Source: Ruminococcaceae bacterium UBA5391 | Lineage (GTDB): Bacteria > Bacillota > Clostridia > Oscillospirales > Acutalibacteraceae | Assembly: GCA_002410755.1 (NCBI GenBank) | Contig: DHOL01000052.1 | Span: forward strand, 8,505 to 31,505 | Direction: 5' to 3' | Length of the DNA: 23,001 nucleotides | Shown here: positions 15,361 to 22,887 of the stretch, piece after piece | Layout: the number at the start of each line of letters is the position of its first letter | Position numbering within the stretch: position 1 is the first letter of the stretch | Translations under genes and position numbers: made by a program | Notes under the pieces: model-generated | Told to the model about the DNA's origin: nothing | The model's database searches: none | Seen by the model: only the letters and a program-made list of their open reading frames with translations

Positions 15361-16386
15361 TTATTCGATTACCTGAATCCAGCCTTTTGGCGCCTCAATC
15401 CGGCCCATCTGGATACCGGTCAGCGTATCATACAGTTTCTGGGTAACAGGACCCATGCCGTTTGCTGAATTTGCCATGCAGATTTCTTTTCCGTGATCTA
15501 CAATTTTTCCAACTGGGGAAATAACGGCTGCTGTGCCGCATACGCCGCACTCGACAAAATTCTTGACCTCGCTGAACGGAACTACCCTTTCCTCCACTTC
15601 CAGCCCAAGGTACTCTTTGGCAATATAAAGCAGGGAAAGCCGTGTGACAGAAGGCAGAATGCTCTTTGATTTCGGGGTTACTACCTTATTGTCTTTCGTC
15701 ACGAAAATAATGTTGGCACCGCCCGTTTCTTCGACGTCCGTGTGGGTAGCCGCGTCCAGATAGACATTTTCATCATAGCCGTTTTTATGCGCTGTTACAA
15801 TGGCATGGAGGCTCATTGCATAGTTTAGGCCTGCTTTGATATGGCCGGTGCCGTTCGGTGCCGCGCGGTCAAAATCACTGACACAGAGTGTAAGGGAACG
15901 GACACCTCCCTTAAAGTAAGGCCCAACCGGTGAAGTAATTACCCGGAACTGGTATTCTTGCGAAGGTGCCACTCCGAGGACCGGCCCGCTGGCAAACATA
16001 TAGGGGCGTACATACAGCGTTGCCCCTGAGCCATAGGGAGGCACATAGGAGGCATTGGCGCGAATGGTTTCCACCACGGCATCCACAAACTTTGCTTTCG
16101 GAAAAACCGGCATTTCCAGCCGGCGGGCGCTGTTTTCCATGCGAGCCCCATTCATGTCCGGGCGGAAAGCAACAATCTGTCCCTTTTCCGTCGTGTAAGC
16201 TTTCAGCCCTTCAAAGCAGGACTGTGAGTACTGGAGAACGCCTGCGCATTCGCTAATCCGAACCTGGTCGTCGCTTGTCAGCTCGCCGTCATCCCAAGCA
16301 CCGTCCCGATAATTCGCCACAAAGCGCTTATCTGTTTTATGGTAGCTGAAATCCAAGTTGGCCCAGTCTAATTTCTTTTTTTCCAT
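15361..16386 (-). CDS. ilvE: Branched-chain amino acid aminotransferase
   Basis: A PLP-dependent class IV aminotransferase that interconverts leucine, isoleucine and valine with their 2-oxo acids, using glutamate/2-oxoglutarate; cytoplasmic. The 341-residue length and layout fit the bacterial BCAT subgroup with the eukaryote-like C-terminal CGTAAVISPVG motif. The PLP lysine is Lys184 in HIKAGLNYAMS, and VEETGGANIIFV is the phosphate-binding block. QSCFEGLKAY and FRPDMNGARM are also typical. The ATG at 16386 has AGGAG 8 bases upstream; a reading that starts at 16503 would run into the T-box terminator. It is preceded by a leucine-type T-box leader, so expression should rise when tRNA-Leu is uncharged. 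Single-gene unit ended by its own terminator. Confidence 0.96.
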   Translation of the reverse strand: MEKKKLDWANLDFSYHKTDKRFVANYRDGAWDDGELTSDDQVRISECAGVLQYSQSCFEGLKAYTTEKGQIVAFRPDMNGARMENSARRLEMPVFPKAKFVDAVVETIRANASYVPPYGSGATLYVRPYMFASGPVLGVAPSQEYQFRVITSPVGPYFKGGVRSLTLCVSDFDRAAPNGTGHIKAGLNYAMSLHAIVTAHKNGYDENVYLDAATHTDVEETGGANIIFVTKDNKVVTPKSKSILPSVTRLSLLYIAKEYLGLEVEERVVPFSEVKNFVECGVCGTAAVISPVGKIVDHGKEICMANSANGMGPVTQKLYDTLTGIQMGRIEAPKGWIQVIE

Positions 16387-16482
16387 CTCAAGCACTCCTT
16401 TTATAAAAATCAATCGGCAGAAAAGTATCCCACCGCAGGGATATCGGTTAATGACAACTGCTCCAGCAGGGGCCGGATAATG

Positions 16483-16515
16483 AAAAAGCCCCAAGCCGAA
16501 CAATCAGCTTAGGGC
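16483..16515 (-). terminator. Regulated terminator of the ilvE T-box
   Basis: On the minus strand GCCCTAAGC (16515-16507) pairs with GCTTGGGGC (16496-16488), followed by TTTTTC. It lies about 97 bases before the ilvE start codon. Confidence 0.85.
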
Positions 16516-16757
16516 GAATAAAAATCCGTGTTACCACCTAAATTCAGAGAAATCTCTGCACTCGAAACGGTATTTGCAACCGCATTGCCGCTAATAACGG
16601 GCGGTATTCCGGCAAGGCCTAATGGGAAAACCGTTCAGCCATGCAGCTCAGAAATGAGTTCTCTGCTTCCTTCACGAAGATTTTCACCGCCCATCTTCTC
16701 TCTGAGCTTCCAAAAACAGATAATGATTTCTTCATTGCTTTACTCTGTTGAATTGTT
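16483..16757 (-). promoter_or_regulatory. T-box riboswitch of ilvE, Leu (CUC) specifier
   Basis: The conserved T-box sequence AGGTGGTAACACGG lies at 16539-16526, and the UGGU within it would pair with the ACCA end of an uncharged tRNA with discriminator A, as in tRNA-Leu. Stem I closes with GCTCAG/CTGAGC. The 3' side reads GAA-CTC-A directly before that helix, so the specifier is CTC (16658-16656), with GGTGAAA as the apical motif. The terminator at the 3' end competes with the antiterminator. The specifier assignment follows the spacing in the known glyQS T-box (specifier, 6 bases, GAGC). Confidence 0.87.
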
Positions 16758-16763
16758 TGTGCT

Positions 16764-16792
16764 ATTATACCGCAAATGAAGCAAATAGTCAA
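16764..16792 (-). promoter_or_regulatory. Sigma-A promoter of ilvE
   Basis: On the minus strand TTGACT (16792-16787) and TATAAT (16769-16764) are spaced by exactly 17 bases, just upstream of the T-box. The 180 bases between this and the divergent cstA promoter hold no gene or hairpin that I can see. Confidence 0.88.
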
Positions 16793-16974
16793 CCACCCAG
16801 AATAAAAATTTTCATTTGCCCGACCGGAAACCATTAGGCAGGGCCTCACTGCCTTTTTCCGGCAGCCAAGCCTTGGCACCCGGTGAAGCTTTAACATTTT
16901 ATGGCAAATTTCAATAATTTAATTGGCTGAATTGATAAATTGATCTACATTTTTAACAATTCGTAAAAAACATG

Positions 16975-17004
16975 TTGACAGCGTTCCTGGAAGCGTGCTA
17001 CCAT
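16975..17004 (+). promoter_or_regulatory. Promoter of cstA
   Basis: A perfect TTGACA (16975-16980) is followed after 18 bases by TACCAT (16999-17004), a weak -10. The T-box leader begins shortly after. Confidence 0.65.
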
Positions 17005-17010
17005 ATGGCA

Positions 17011-17305
17011 CAAAGAATATCGCAAATGCAGGGAACGGGTAAAAATTTCAAGGCCTCTCCACACAGCGAGCCGCCGGTCTGATGAAAGGCGGCAGGACAC
17101 TTTGAAACGACATCGCCCGCGAGCAGCTACACTGAAAGCGGAACAATTAGGTGCAGCCGGTTCCGAACCGTTATGTTCGGGCGCATTGGAAACTAAAAGG
17201 GCCCATCCGATGCGGCTGAGTGGCTGTAGAAATACAGCAAGCAGAGTGGTAACGCGGAGTTTTAATCCCCGTCTCTGATTCTGAATCAGAGACGGGGATT
17301 TTTTA
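17011..17305 (+). promoter_or_regulatory. T-box riboswitch of cstA, probable Ile (AUC) specifier
   Basis: The T-box sequence AGAGTGGTAACGCGG lies at 17243-17257 and is followed by a very strong terminator. Upstream, AGCGAGCCGCCGG begins the Stem I apical region and GCCCGCGAGC closes it, pairing CGGG (near 17037-17040) with CCCG. The codon directly before that helix, six bases ahead of GAGC, is ATC (17112-17114), giving tRNA-Ile. The flanks (GAC before, G after) are less canonical than in the ilvE leader, so ACG or GAC readings are not fully excluded. UGGU in the T-box fits a tRNA with discriminator A, as tRNA-Ile has. Confidence 0.82.
17264..17305 (+). terminator. Regulated terminator of the cstA T-box
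   Basis: AATCCCCGTCTCTGATTC (17264-17281) is the exact complement of GAATCAGAGACGGGGATT (17283-17300), and T residues follow. The stem is unusually long for an attenuator. It ends 70 bases before the cstA start. Confidence 0.92.
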
Positions 17306-17374
17306 TCCCCTTTTCGACCATGTGCGGTATTCTGTAAAAAAATGATTCAATTTTCAAGAGGAAGGAAGAGCACC

Positions 17375-19108
17375 ATGAACGGTCTTACAATTACTCTGAT
17401 TTCCATAGCTGTGCTGGGCAGCGGCTATCTCTTCTACGGCAAGTGGCTTGTGAAAAAATGGGGCATCGACACAAAGGCAAAGACGCCGGCCTATACTCAC
17501 GAGGACGGGCAGGACTATATCCCCGCATCCAAACAGATCGTTTTTGCACATCAGTTTTCTACCATTGCAGGCGCAGGGCCTGTAACAGGCCCAATTATTG
17601 CAGCCGCATTCGGCTGGGTTCCCGCACTGCTCTGGATCCTTGTTGGCGGTGTGTTTTTCGGCGCCGTACAGGACTTCGGTGCTCTGTATGCTTCAGTAAA
17701 GAACGAAGGCAAGTCAATCGGACTGATTATTGAAAAGTATATCGGGAAAACAGGAAAGCGGCTGTTCCTTCTGTTCTGCTGGGTATTTTCACTGCTTGTC
17801 ATCGCGGCATTCAGCGACATGGTCGCGTCAACTTTTAATGCTTCTGCTGTGAAGGCATATGCCGTTGGCGCACCGGTTACCGTAACAGCTACAACAACTC
17901 CGGCCGCGGCAGCAGGCTCCATTTCCATTTTTTATATTTTAGGTGCGGTGCTGTTCGGTCTTTTCCTGAAATATGTAAAGCCAAAGCAGATTATCATGTT
18001 CTTAACCGGCATTGGTCTGTTTGTCGCCATGATGGCCGCCGGCATGGCATTCCCAATTTATCTTAATAAAATCCAGTGGCTGCTTGTCGTTTTTGCCTAC
18101 ATCTTTTTCGCAGCGGTTGTCCCGATGTGGATTCTGATGCAGCCACGCGACTATCTAAGCTCCTTTCTTTTGATTTTTATGATTATCGGCGCGGTAGTTG
18201 GTATTTTCATGACGCATCCCAATATGAACATCAATGCTTTCAACGGCTTTCAGGTCAATGGGAAAATGCTGTTCCCAACTCTGTTCGTCACCATTGCCTG
18301 CGGCGCTGTTTCCGGATTCCACAGCCTCGTTTCTTCCGGAACTTCCTCGAAACAGGTTCGGAATGAAAAAGATATGCTTCCGATTGGCTATGGCGCCATG
18401 ATTCTGGAATCCCTTCTGGCTGTCGCTGCTCTTGTTGTGGCAGGCGCAGCAGCAAAAGGCGGGAAACTTCCGGATGGGACACCGTTCCAGATTTTCTCTG
18501 CCGGTGTTGCAGGCTTCTTTGAAAAGTTCGGCATGTCCGCTTATGTTGCCCAGTGCAGCATGACTATGTGTGTTTCTGCCCTCTGTCTGACAACGCTTGA
18601 CTCAGTCGCCCGCATCGGACGTATGTCCATGCAGGAACTCCTGTATGATGAAGACGGAAAAGCACATACTCCAGCAACAAAGTTTTTTACCAATAAATAT
18701 GTCTCCACCATTGTGACTTTGGCTCTTGGCTTTGTTCTTTCTCTGGGCGGCTACAATAATATCTGGTCCTTGTTTGGCTCTGCCAACCAGCTTCTTGCCG
18801 CTCTTGTTCTCATTGCCTTGGCAGTGTTCCTCAAAACAACAGGCCGCGAAGGCTGGATGCTTTATGTTCCAATGACTTTTATGCTTATTGTCACCATGAC
18901 AGCGCTTGCAATGGCTGTTATAAACATTTTTACAAAGGTCGGTGCTGGAAAATTTGTATTTCTCACAGATGGTCTGCAGCTCATTATCGCAGTGCTCCTG
19001 ATGGCACTGGCAATATTGGTTGTGTACCACTGCATGCGTAAACTGTTTGCAAAACCCAAACAGCAAAGCAAAGAAAAAGTCTCCGCGGCCAACACTGATG
19101 CCGAGTAA
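17375..19108 (+). CDS. cstA: CstA-family carbon starvation protein, peptide/organic acid transporter
   Basis: An integral membrane transporter of the CstA family, whose characterised members in E. coli take up pyruvate (CstA, BtsT) and have been linked to peptide use. The 577-residue product is the shorter form common in Clostridia (E. coli CstA is about 700). The family block HQFSTIAGAGPVTGP lies at residues 59-73, followed by many hydrophobic segments; SGFHSLVSSGTSSKQV is a second conserved block. The ATG at 17375 has GGAAGGAAGAG just upstream; an earlier ATG at 17342 has no ribosome site. It lies behind a T-box leader with a probable Ile specifier, so induction by uncharged tRNA is expected, which points to an amino acid or peptide substrate. 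It is divergent from ilvE. Confidence 0.9.
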   Translation: MNGLTITLISIAVLGSGYLFYGKWLVKKWGIDTKAKTPAYTHEDGQDYIPASKQIVFAHQFSTIAGAGPVTGPIIAAAFGWVPALLWILVGGVFFGAVQDFGALYASVKNEGKSIGLIIEKYIGKTGKRLFLLFCWVFSLLVIAAFSDMVASTFNASAVKAYAVGAPVTVTATTTPAAAAGSISIFYILGAVLFGLFLKYVKPKQIIMFLTGIGLFVAMMAAGMAFPIYLNKIQWLLVVFAYIFFAAVVPMWILMQPRDYLSSFLLIFMIIGAVVGIFMTHPNMNINAFNGFQVNGKMLFPTLFVTIACGAVSGFHSLVSSGTSSKQVRNEKDMLPIGYGAMILESLLAVAALVVAGAAAKGGKLPDGTPFQIFSAGVAGFFEKFGMSAYVAQCSMTMCVSALCLTTLDSVARIGRMSMQELLYDEDGKAHTPATKFFTNKYVSTIVTLALGFVLSLGGYNNIWSLFGSANQLLAALVLIALAVFLKTTGREGWMLYVPMTFMLIVTMTALAMAVINIFTKVGAGKFVFLTDGLQLIIAVLLMALAILVVYHCMRKLFAKPKQQSKEKVSAANTDAE

Positions 19109-19143
19109 TTAGGCAGATTTCCCCTCCTCTACTTTCAATTACC

Positions 19144-19186
19144 GAGGAAGCCCAGCTCATTTCTTTGCCGGGCTTCCTCAATTTTT
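19144..19186 (+). terminator. Rho-independent terminator of cstA
   Basis: GAGGAAGCCC (19144-19153) pairs perfectly with GGGCTTCCTC (19170-19179), with a further GC pair inside, and AATTTTT follows. Confidence 0.9.
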
Positions 19187-19214
19187 ATGGCAGGCGAAAA
19201 TTACTGAATCCTAT

Positions 19215-19237
19215 TAGGCCCCCTGTACTCCGGCCTA
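19215..19237 (-). terminator. Weak candidate terminator of the P-type ATPase gene
   Basis: TAGGCC and GGCCTA form a 6-base stem with an 11-base loop, 60 bases past the ATPase stop. The following minus-strand bases (AATAGGATT) are only partly T-rich, so this is tentative. Confidence 0.3.
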
Positions 19238-19296
19238 GACTACAAAACTCCCTGGAACAAGCTTGCCATCTTTCTGCTTCCATGCGTAGAGTTGCT

Positions 19297-21726
19297 TTAC
19301 ACATGGAACCGACGAAACAGTCCATATTTTACAAAATCGACAGCCACCATGAAGACAACTCCAATGGCCAGTAAAATAAGGACCTGATTCCATGCAAGTA
19401 CAGGCACAATATTACCTACCGTCCCAATCAGCGCAAATCCGACAATAGCTGCCATGCTAATAAAAAACAGCTTCTTGCTGGGAAGTGAGGACCAAAAATG
19501 ACGGCGTTCACGGACAATCAGAATCCGGAACTGTGTGTTGAAGATAAGGCTAAGCATAACAAGCGTGCAGAGCAAATTATAGGGCAGATGAAAATATGAG
19601 ACACCAATATAAGCAACCAGCAAATCTTCCAAAGCAAACAGGATGCCAAGGAGCAGAGACGCAGAAACAATATTCTTTATCTTCCATAAATTTGGTGACT
19701 GAGTTGAAACTACATTATCTGTCGCAATGGACATTGTCACAAAATCGTTGGCAAAAACAAGAAGTGACATGCCGAGTAGGGAAATCAACATATTGTGCAT
19801 CCAAAAATAACCTGCTGTAAAAAGGACTACTACCTCCACAACTTTTGTAACCTTATTGATTACCCAGGTCAGCATCCGCTGATACGTCTGGCGGCTAACC
19901 CGGATTGTATTAATAATTTCGCCCAAACCGGGCTTCGTAAGCACAACGCTGGCAGACGCTTTTGCAACATCCGTTGCTGTGCTGACAGCCGTCCCCAGCT
20001 CAGCCTGCTTTAAAGCCGGAGAATCATTTACACCGTCTCCGGTCATCCCAACCATATGCCCCTCGTCCTGAAGCAAATGTATGATTTTAAACTTGTCTTC
20101 CGGATATACTTCCGAGAATCCGTCGCAGCTGTCAATTAGTTTAACCTGCTCTTCATGGCTCAGGCCTTCCAGCTCTTTCGCACGGTGTATCCCTGTTCCA
20201 ATACCCACCTGCCCTGCTATTTCACGGGCAATTGCCTGATTGTCCCCAGTCAGCATCAGGGGCCGAATACCTAATTCTTTAATCTTTTGGATCATCTCCC
20301 GGGAATCTGGCCGCGGAGGATCAGAAAGCGCCAGCAGGCCAACAAATTCACAGTCCGCCTGATTCTCTTTTTCCGCGCTTCGACAGACGGCAACTGCAAT
20401 CGTCCGGCAGCCCTTTGCCGAGAACTCGTCAACTGCCCTGTTGATCTCCTGAGCCATTTTATCGCCCAGTTTTCCGCAGAGCTGAAGAATAGTTTGAGGT
20501 GCCCCTTTCAGGATGCGGCATGTTTTCTCACCAATGCGGGCAGTGGCTTCCGTCCTCTTGTTTGCGGGGTTAAACGGAAGGTAAGAAAGTTGCGTACACC
20601 CATCCATGCTGACTTTCATACATTTGGAGTACTGAATCATTGCAGTATCAATGGCATCCATCTCTTCCGCTTTGGAGGAAAGTGCTGCCAGCCTTGCGAC
20701 TGTATCTTTATCATAGGCCCCAAAGGCTTTGCAGTCTGTCACGGAAAGCTGATTCTGTGTAATGGTACCGGTTTTATCAAAGCAAAAGGTGTCAATTGAG
20801 GAAGCATCTTCAATGGAATTCAGCCTTGTTACCAGCACACCCTTTTTGGACAGACTCATGGCGCCAACTGCCTGCACAATGGTCATGACAGCCGGAAGAG
20901 CAACCGGGATTGCGCCCATCAGGAAGACAATAATCAGGGACATGATGGACATAATATCCTTATGCAGAACGATTGCGTAACAGGTAACTACGGCAGAGGC
21001 TGCAAGTCCCAGATACATCATATATTTTACAATGCTAAACATCAGTTCCTGCTGTTTTGAATTGGGCTTTGCAATCTGGACAAGAGAAACCGTTTTACCG
21101 AAATAAGTACCGGCAGCCGTGTTGACAACCATACATTTGGCTTCTCCCCGCTTAACAATGGAGCCTGAATATGCCACGCCATTCTGATGGATGTCCTGCG
21201 GCAGGGATTCACCGGTCAACGCTGAAGCATCTGCGGAAACTTCCCCCTCCAAAACAAAGACATCCGCTGGAATCAAGTCGCCAAGCCTAAGGTTTAAAAC
21301 ATCGCCGGGGACAATATCTTTTGCGTCTTTCTGAACCCATTTGCTGTCTCGAAGCACTTTAATCTTAACCTGCAACTGCTTTTTAAGAAGCTCAACCGCC
21401 TTCTGTGAATTTCGCGACTGCACAAAGCCAATTACCGCATTTACTGTCAGAAGTACAAAAATAAGAATTCCTTCCGTATAATGGCTAACTATAAAAGTAA
21501 GCACCATGGCAAACTCAAGGAGCCACGGCATAGGTCCCCAGTACCGCTTTAAAAACTGCCTAACCGGATTCTTTTTTTTCTCTTTAATCTCATTTGAGCC
21601 AAAACGGCGAATCCGCTCTGATGCTTCCTTTTCGGAAAGTCCACCAATGCTGCTCTGCAAAACAGACGCTACATCCTGAGCGGACATGGATTGGTAATCA
21701 TTTGTTGCCTTGTTTTGAATGCTCAT
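19297..21726 (-). CDS. P-type ATPase, P3A (plasma-membrane proton-efflux) type
   Basis: An ATP-driven membrane cation pump of 809 residues, by family most likely exporting protons. The phosphorylated residue is Asp317 in CFDKTGTIT. The actuator loop TGES is at 171-174, the TM4 motif is GAIPVALPAV (271-280), characteristic of P3A rather than calcium or Mg2+ pumps, and the hinge motif GDGVNDSPAL is present. ANDFVTMSIATDNV in the C-terminal membrane part places an Asp where the proton-carrying residue of plant and yeast H+-ATPases lies. There is no C-terminal autoinhibitory extension. The ATG at 21726 has GGAGG 11 bases away, a little distant. It is divergent from a lysR gene with which it shares a control region. 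Role inferred: pH homeostasis or generation of proton-motive force. Confidence 0.9.
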   Translation of the reverse strand: MSIQNKATNDYQSMSAQDVASVLQSSIGGLSEKEASERIRRFGSNEIKEKKKNPVRQFLKRYWGPMPWLLEFAMVLTFIVSHYTEGILIFVLLTVNAVIGFVQSRNSQKAVELLKKQLQVKIKVLRDSKWVQKDAKDIVPGDVLNLRLGDLIPADVFVLEGEVSADASALTGESLPQDIHQNGVAYSGSIVKRGEAKCMVVNTAAGTYFGKTVSLVQIAKPNSKQQELMFSIVKYMMYLGLAASAVVTCYAIVLHKDIMSIMSLIIVFLMGAIPVALPAVMTIVQAVGAMSLSKKGVLVTRLNSIEDASSIDTFCFDKTGTITQNQLSVTDCKAFGAYDKDTVARLAALSSKAEEMDAIDTAMIQYSKCMKVSMDGCTQLSYLPFNPANKRTEATARIGEKTCRILKGAPQTILQLCGKLGDKMAQEINRAVDEFSAKGCRTIAVAVCRSAEKENQADCEFVGLLALSDPPRPDSREMIQKIKELGIRPLMLTGDNQAIAREIAGQVGIGTGIHRAKELEGLSHEEQVKLIDSCDGFSEVYPEDKFKIIHLLQDEGHMVGMTGDGVNDSPALKQAELGTAVSTATDVAKASASVVLTKPGLGEIINTIRVSRQTYQRMLTWVINKVTKVVEVVVLFTAGYFWMHNMLISLLGMSLLVFANDFVTMSIATDNVVSTQSPNLWKIKNIVSASLLLGILFALEDLLVAYIGVSYFHLPYNLLCTLVMLSLIFNTQFRILIVRERRHFWSSLPSKKLFFISMAAIVGFALIGTVGNIVPVLAWNQVLILLAIGVVFMVAVDFVKYGLFRRFHV

Positions 21727-21795
21727 TCCTGAATATGCCTCCTAATGATTTTAAATGCCCAGAAAGCATCTCATCTATTCCAAACTTACAGTCTC

Positions 21796-21824
21796 ATTAT
21801 AGTGCTTGAACTATTATAAGTAAA
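21796..21824 (-). promoter_or_regulatory. Promoter of the P-type ATPase gene
   Basis: On the minus strand TTTACT (21824-21819) and a perfect TATAAT (21801-21796) are spaced by 17 bases. The spacer contains the inverted repeat at 21799-21814. Confidence 0.65.
21799..21814. promoter_or_regulatory. Inverted repeat, candidate LysR operator
   Basis: ATAGT-GCTTGA-ACTAT is a perfect palindrome of 5-base arms that resembles a LysR-type T-N11-A box. It overlaps the -35 of the lysR promoter and lies between the -10 and -35 of the ATPase promoter, so one bound regulator could affect both. Confidence 0.5.
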
Positions 21825-21834
21825 ATATTATAAT
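21806..21834 (+). promoter_or_regulatory. Promoter of the lysR gene
   Basis: TTGAAC (21806-21811) and a perfect TATAAT (21829-21834) are spaced by 17 bases, about 38 bases before the first possible start codon. It overlaps the ATPase promoter on the other strand. Confidence 0.7.
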
Positions 21835-21878
21835 ATAATTTACAGTATATAAAAATTATTATGTTTGAAAGGCTTGCC

Positions 21879-22814
21879 ATGACTTTGCGTCACATGAGAA
21901 TTTTCGTAATGGTCTGCCGCTGTAAAAGTGTAACCGCGGCAGCGGAAAAACTTATGATTGCACAGCCTGCCGTTAGCCTTGCCATTAAAGAGCTGGAGCA
22001 ATACTATGGTGTCAAACTGTTTGACAGGATTTCTCATAAAATGTTTCTTACAACCGAGGGAAAACGGCTTTTTTTATATGCCAACAAAATCGTATCTTTA
22101 TTTGATGAAGCCGACTCCGACATTAGGGACTGGGATTCTTTTGGAATTCTTCGGATTGGTTCCAGCGTCACAATTGGCACTTGTTTGCTTCCGGATTATG
22201 TGAAGCGTTTCCACTCTCAGTATCCCAAAGTCAAGATTCTCGTTACAATTGACAATTCTGCTGAAATTGAAAAAAAGGTTATGGAAAATCAGCTTGATTT
22301 TGCCTTTATTGAAGGCACAATCCACTCCAACAATATTGTCTGCCACCGGTTTTTAAAAGATGAGCTGGTCTTAGTATGTGGCGCAAGTGATCCGTCCTAT
22401 CCAGAGGAAGTGTCACTCGAAGCACTTGAAAAATTTCCTTTTATTCTTCGGGAAAAAGGGAGCGGAACCCGTGAGCTCTTTGACAGCACTTTGCTTACAA
22501 AAGGAATTACTGTCACCCCGGAATGGGAAAGCATCAGCACAGAGGCAATTATCAGCGCAGTCTCAAAAGGCCTCGGAGTTTCCGTTCTCCCCTTGCGCTT
22601 AGTAAAAGACGAGCTTTCTGCAATGAAGCTGAAACAGATTCGTGTTCATGGCCTGTCATTTAAACGATTTTTTTGTTTAATTTATCATAAAGAAAAGCAT
22701 TTTTCAAAATCAGTCCTATCCTTTTGGGAACAAAACGGATTTAGCCAGACTCCAGACAGGCGACACCTTAATCTGTCTGGATTTACAAATAAAAAGTACT
22801 CCCAAAGGCCCTAA
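21879..22814 (+). CDS. LysR-family transcriptional regulator
   Basis: A DNA-binding regulator of 311 residues from the ATG at 21879 (MTLRHMRIFVMVCRCKS), which has GAAAGG 6 bases upstream and matches the usual LysR N-terminus; an ATG at 21861 would add six residues. The winged helix-turn-helix spans about residues 17-40 (SVTAAAEKLMIAQPAVSLAI), followed by the linker helix and a periplasmic-binding-like effector domain (about 88-290; ILRIGSSVTIGTCLLPDYV). It resembles the CysL/CbbR-like branch, but the ligand cannot be told. It is divergent from the P-type ATPase gene with a shared inverted repeat, so regulation of the pump and of itself is likely. An 8-base hairpin (CCAGACAG/CTGTCTGG, 22752-22780) sits inside its 3' end. 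Confidence 0.93.
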   Translation: MTLRHMRIFVMVCRCKSVTAAAEKLMIAQPAVSLAIKELEQYYGVKLFDRISHKMFLTTEGKRLFLYANKIVSLFDEADSDIRDWDSFGILRIGSSVTIGTCLLPDYVKRFHSQYPKVKILVTIDNSAEIEKKVMENQLDFAFIEGTIHSNNIVCHRFLKDELVLVCGASDPSYPEEVSLEALEKFPFILREKGSGTRELFDSTLLTKGITVTPEWESISTEAIISAVSKGLGVSVLPLRLVKDELSAMKLKQIRVHGLSFKRFFCLIYHKEKHFSKSVLSFWEQNGFSQTPDRRHLNLSGFTNKKYSQRP

Positions 22815-22887
22815 TTTTTCAAGGCTCACGGGAATCTATTCGTTTTTAAATTTCTCATGCTGCATTTACAGCAAAAGATTATTTAAT

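Noticed and set aside
15187..15468. Plus-strand frame of 93 codons beginning MVKKKQRTKASTKV
   Set aside because: It runs through the ilvE terminator and the antisense of the ilvE 3' end, has no convincing ribosome site, and its product resembles no known protein.
16387..16503. 39-residue N-terminal extension of IlvE
   Set aside because: It would begin within the T-box terminator and pass through the ribosome site of ATG 16386.
18602..19066. Minus-strand frame of 154 codons inside cstA
   Set aside because: Cys/His/Lys-rich shadow of a membrane protein gene; no promoter or ribosome site.
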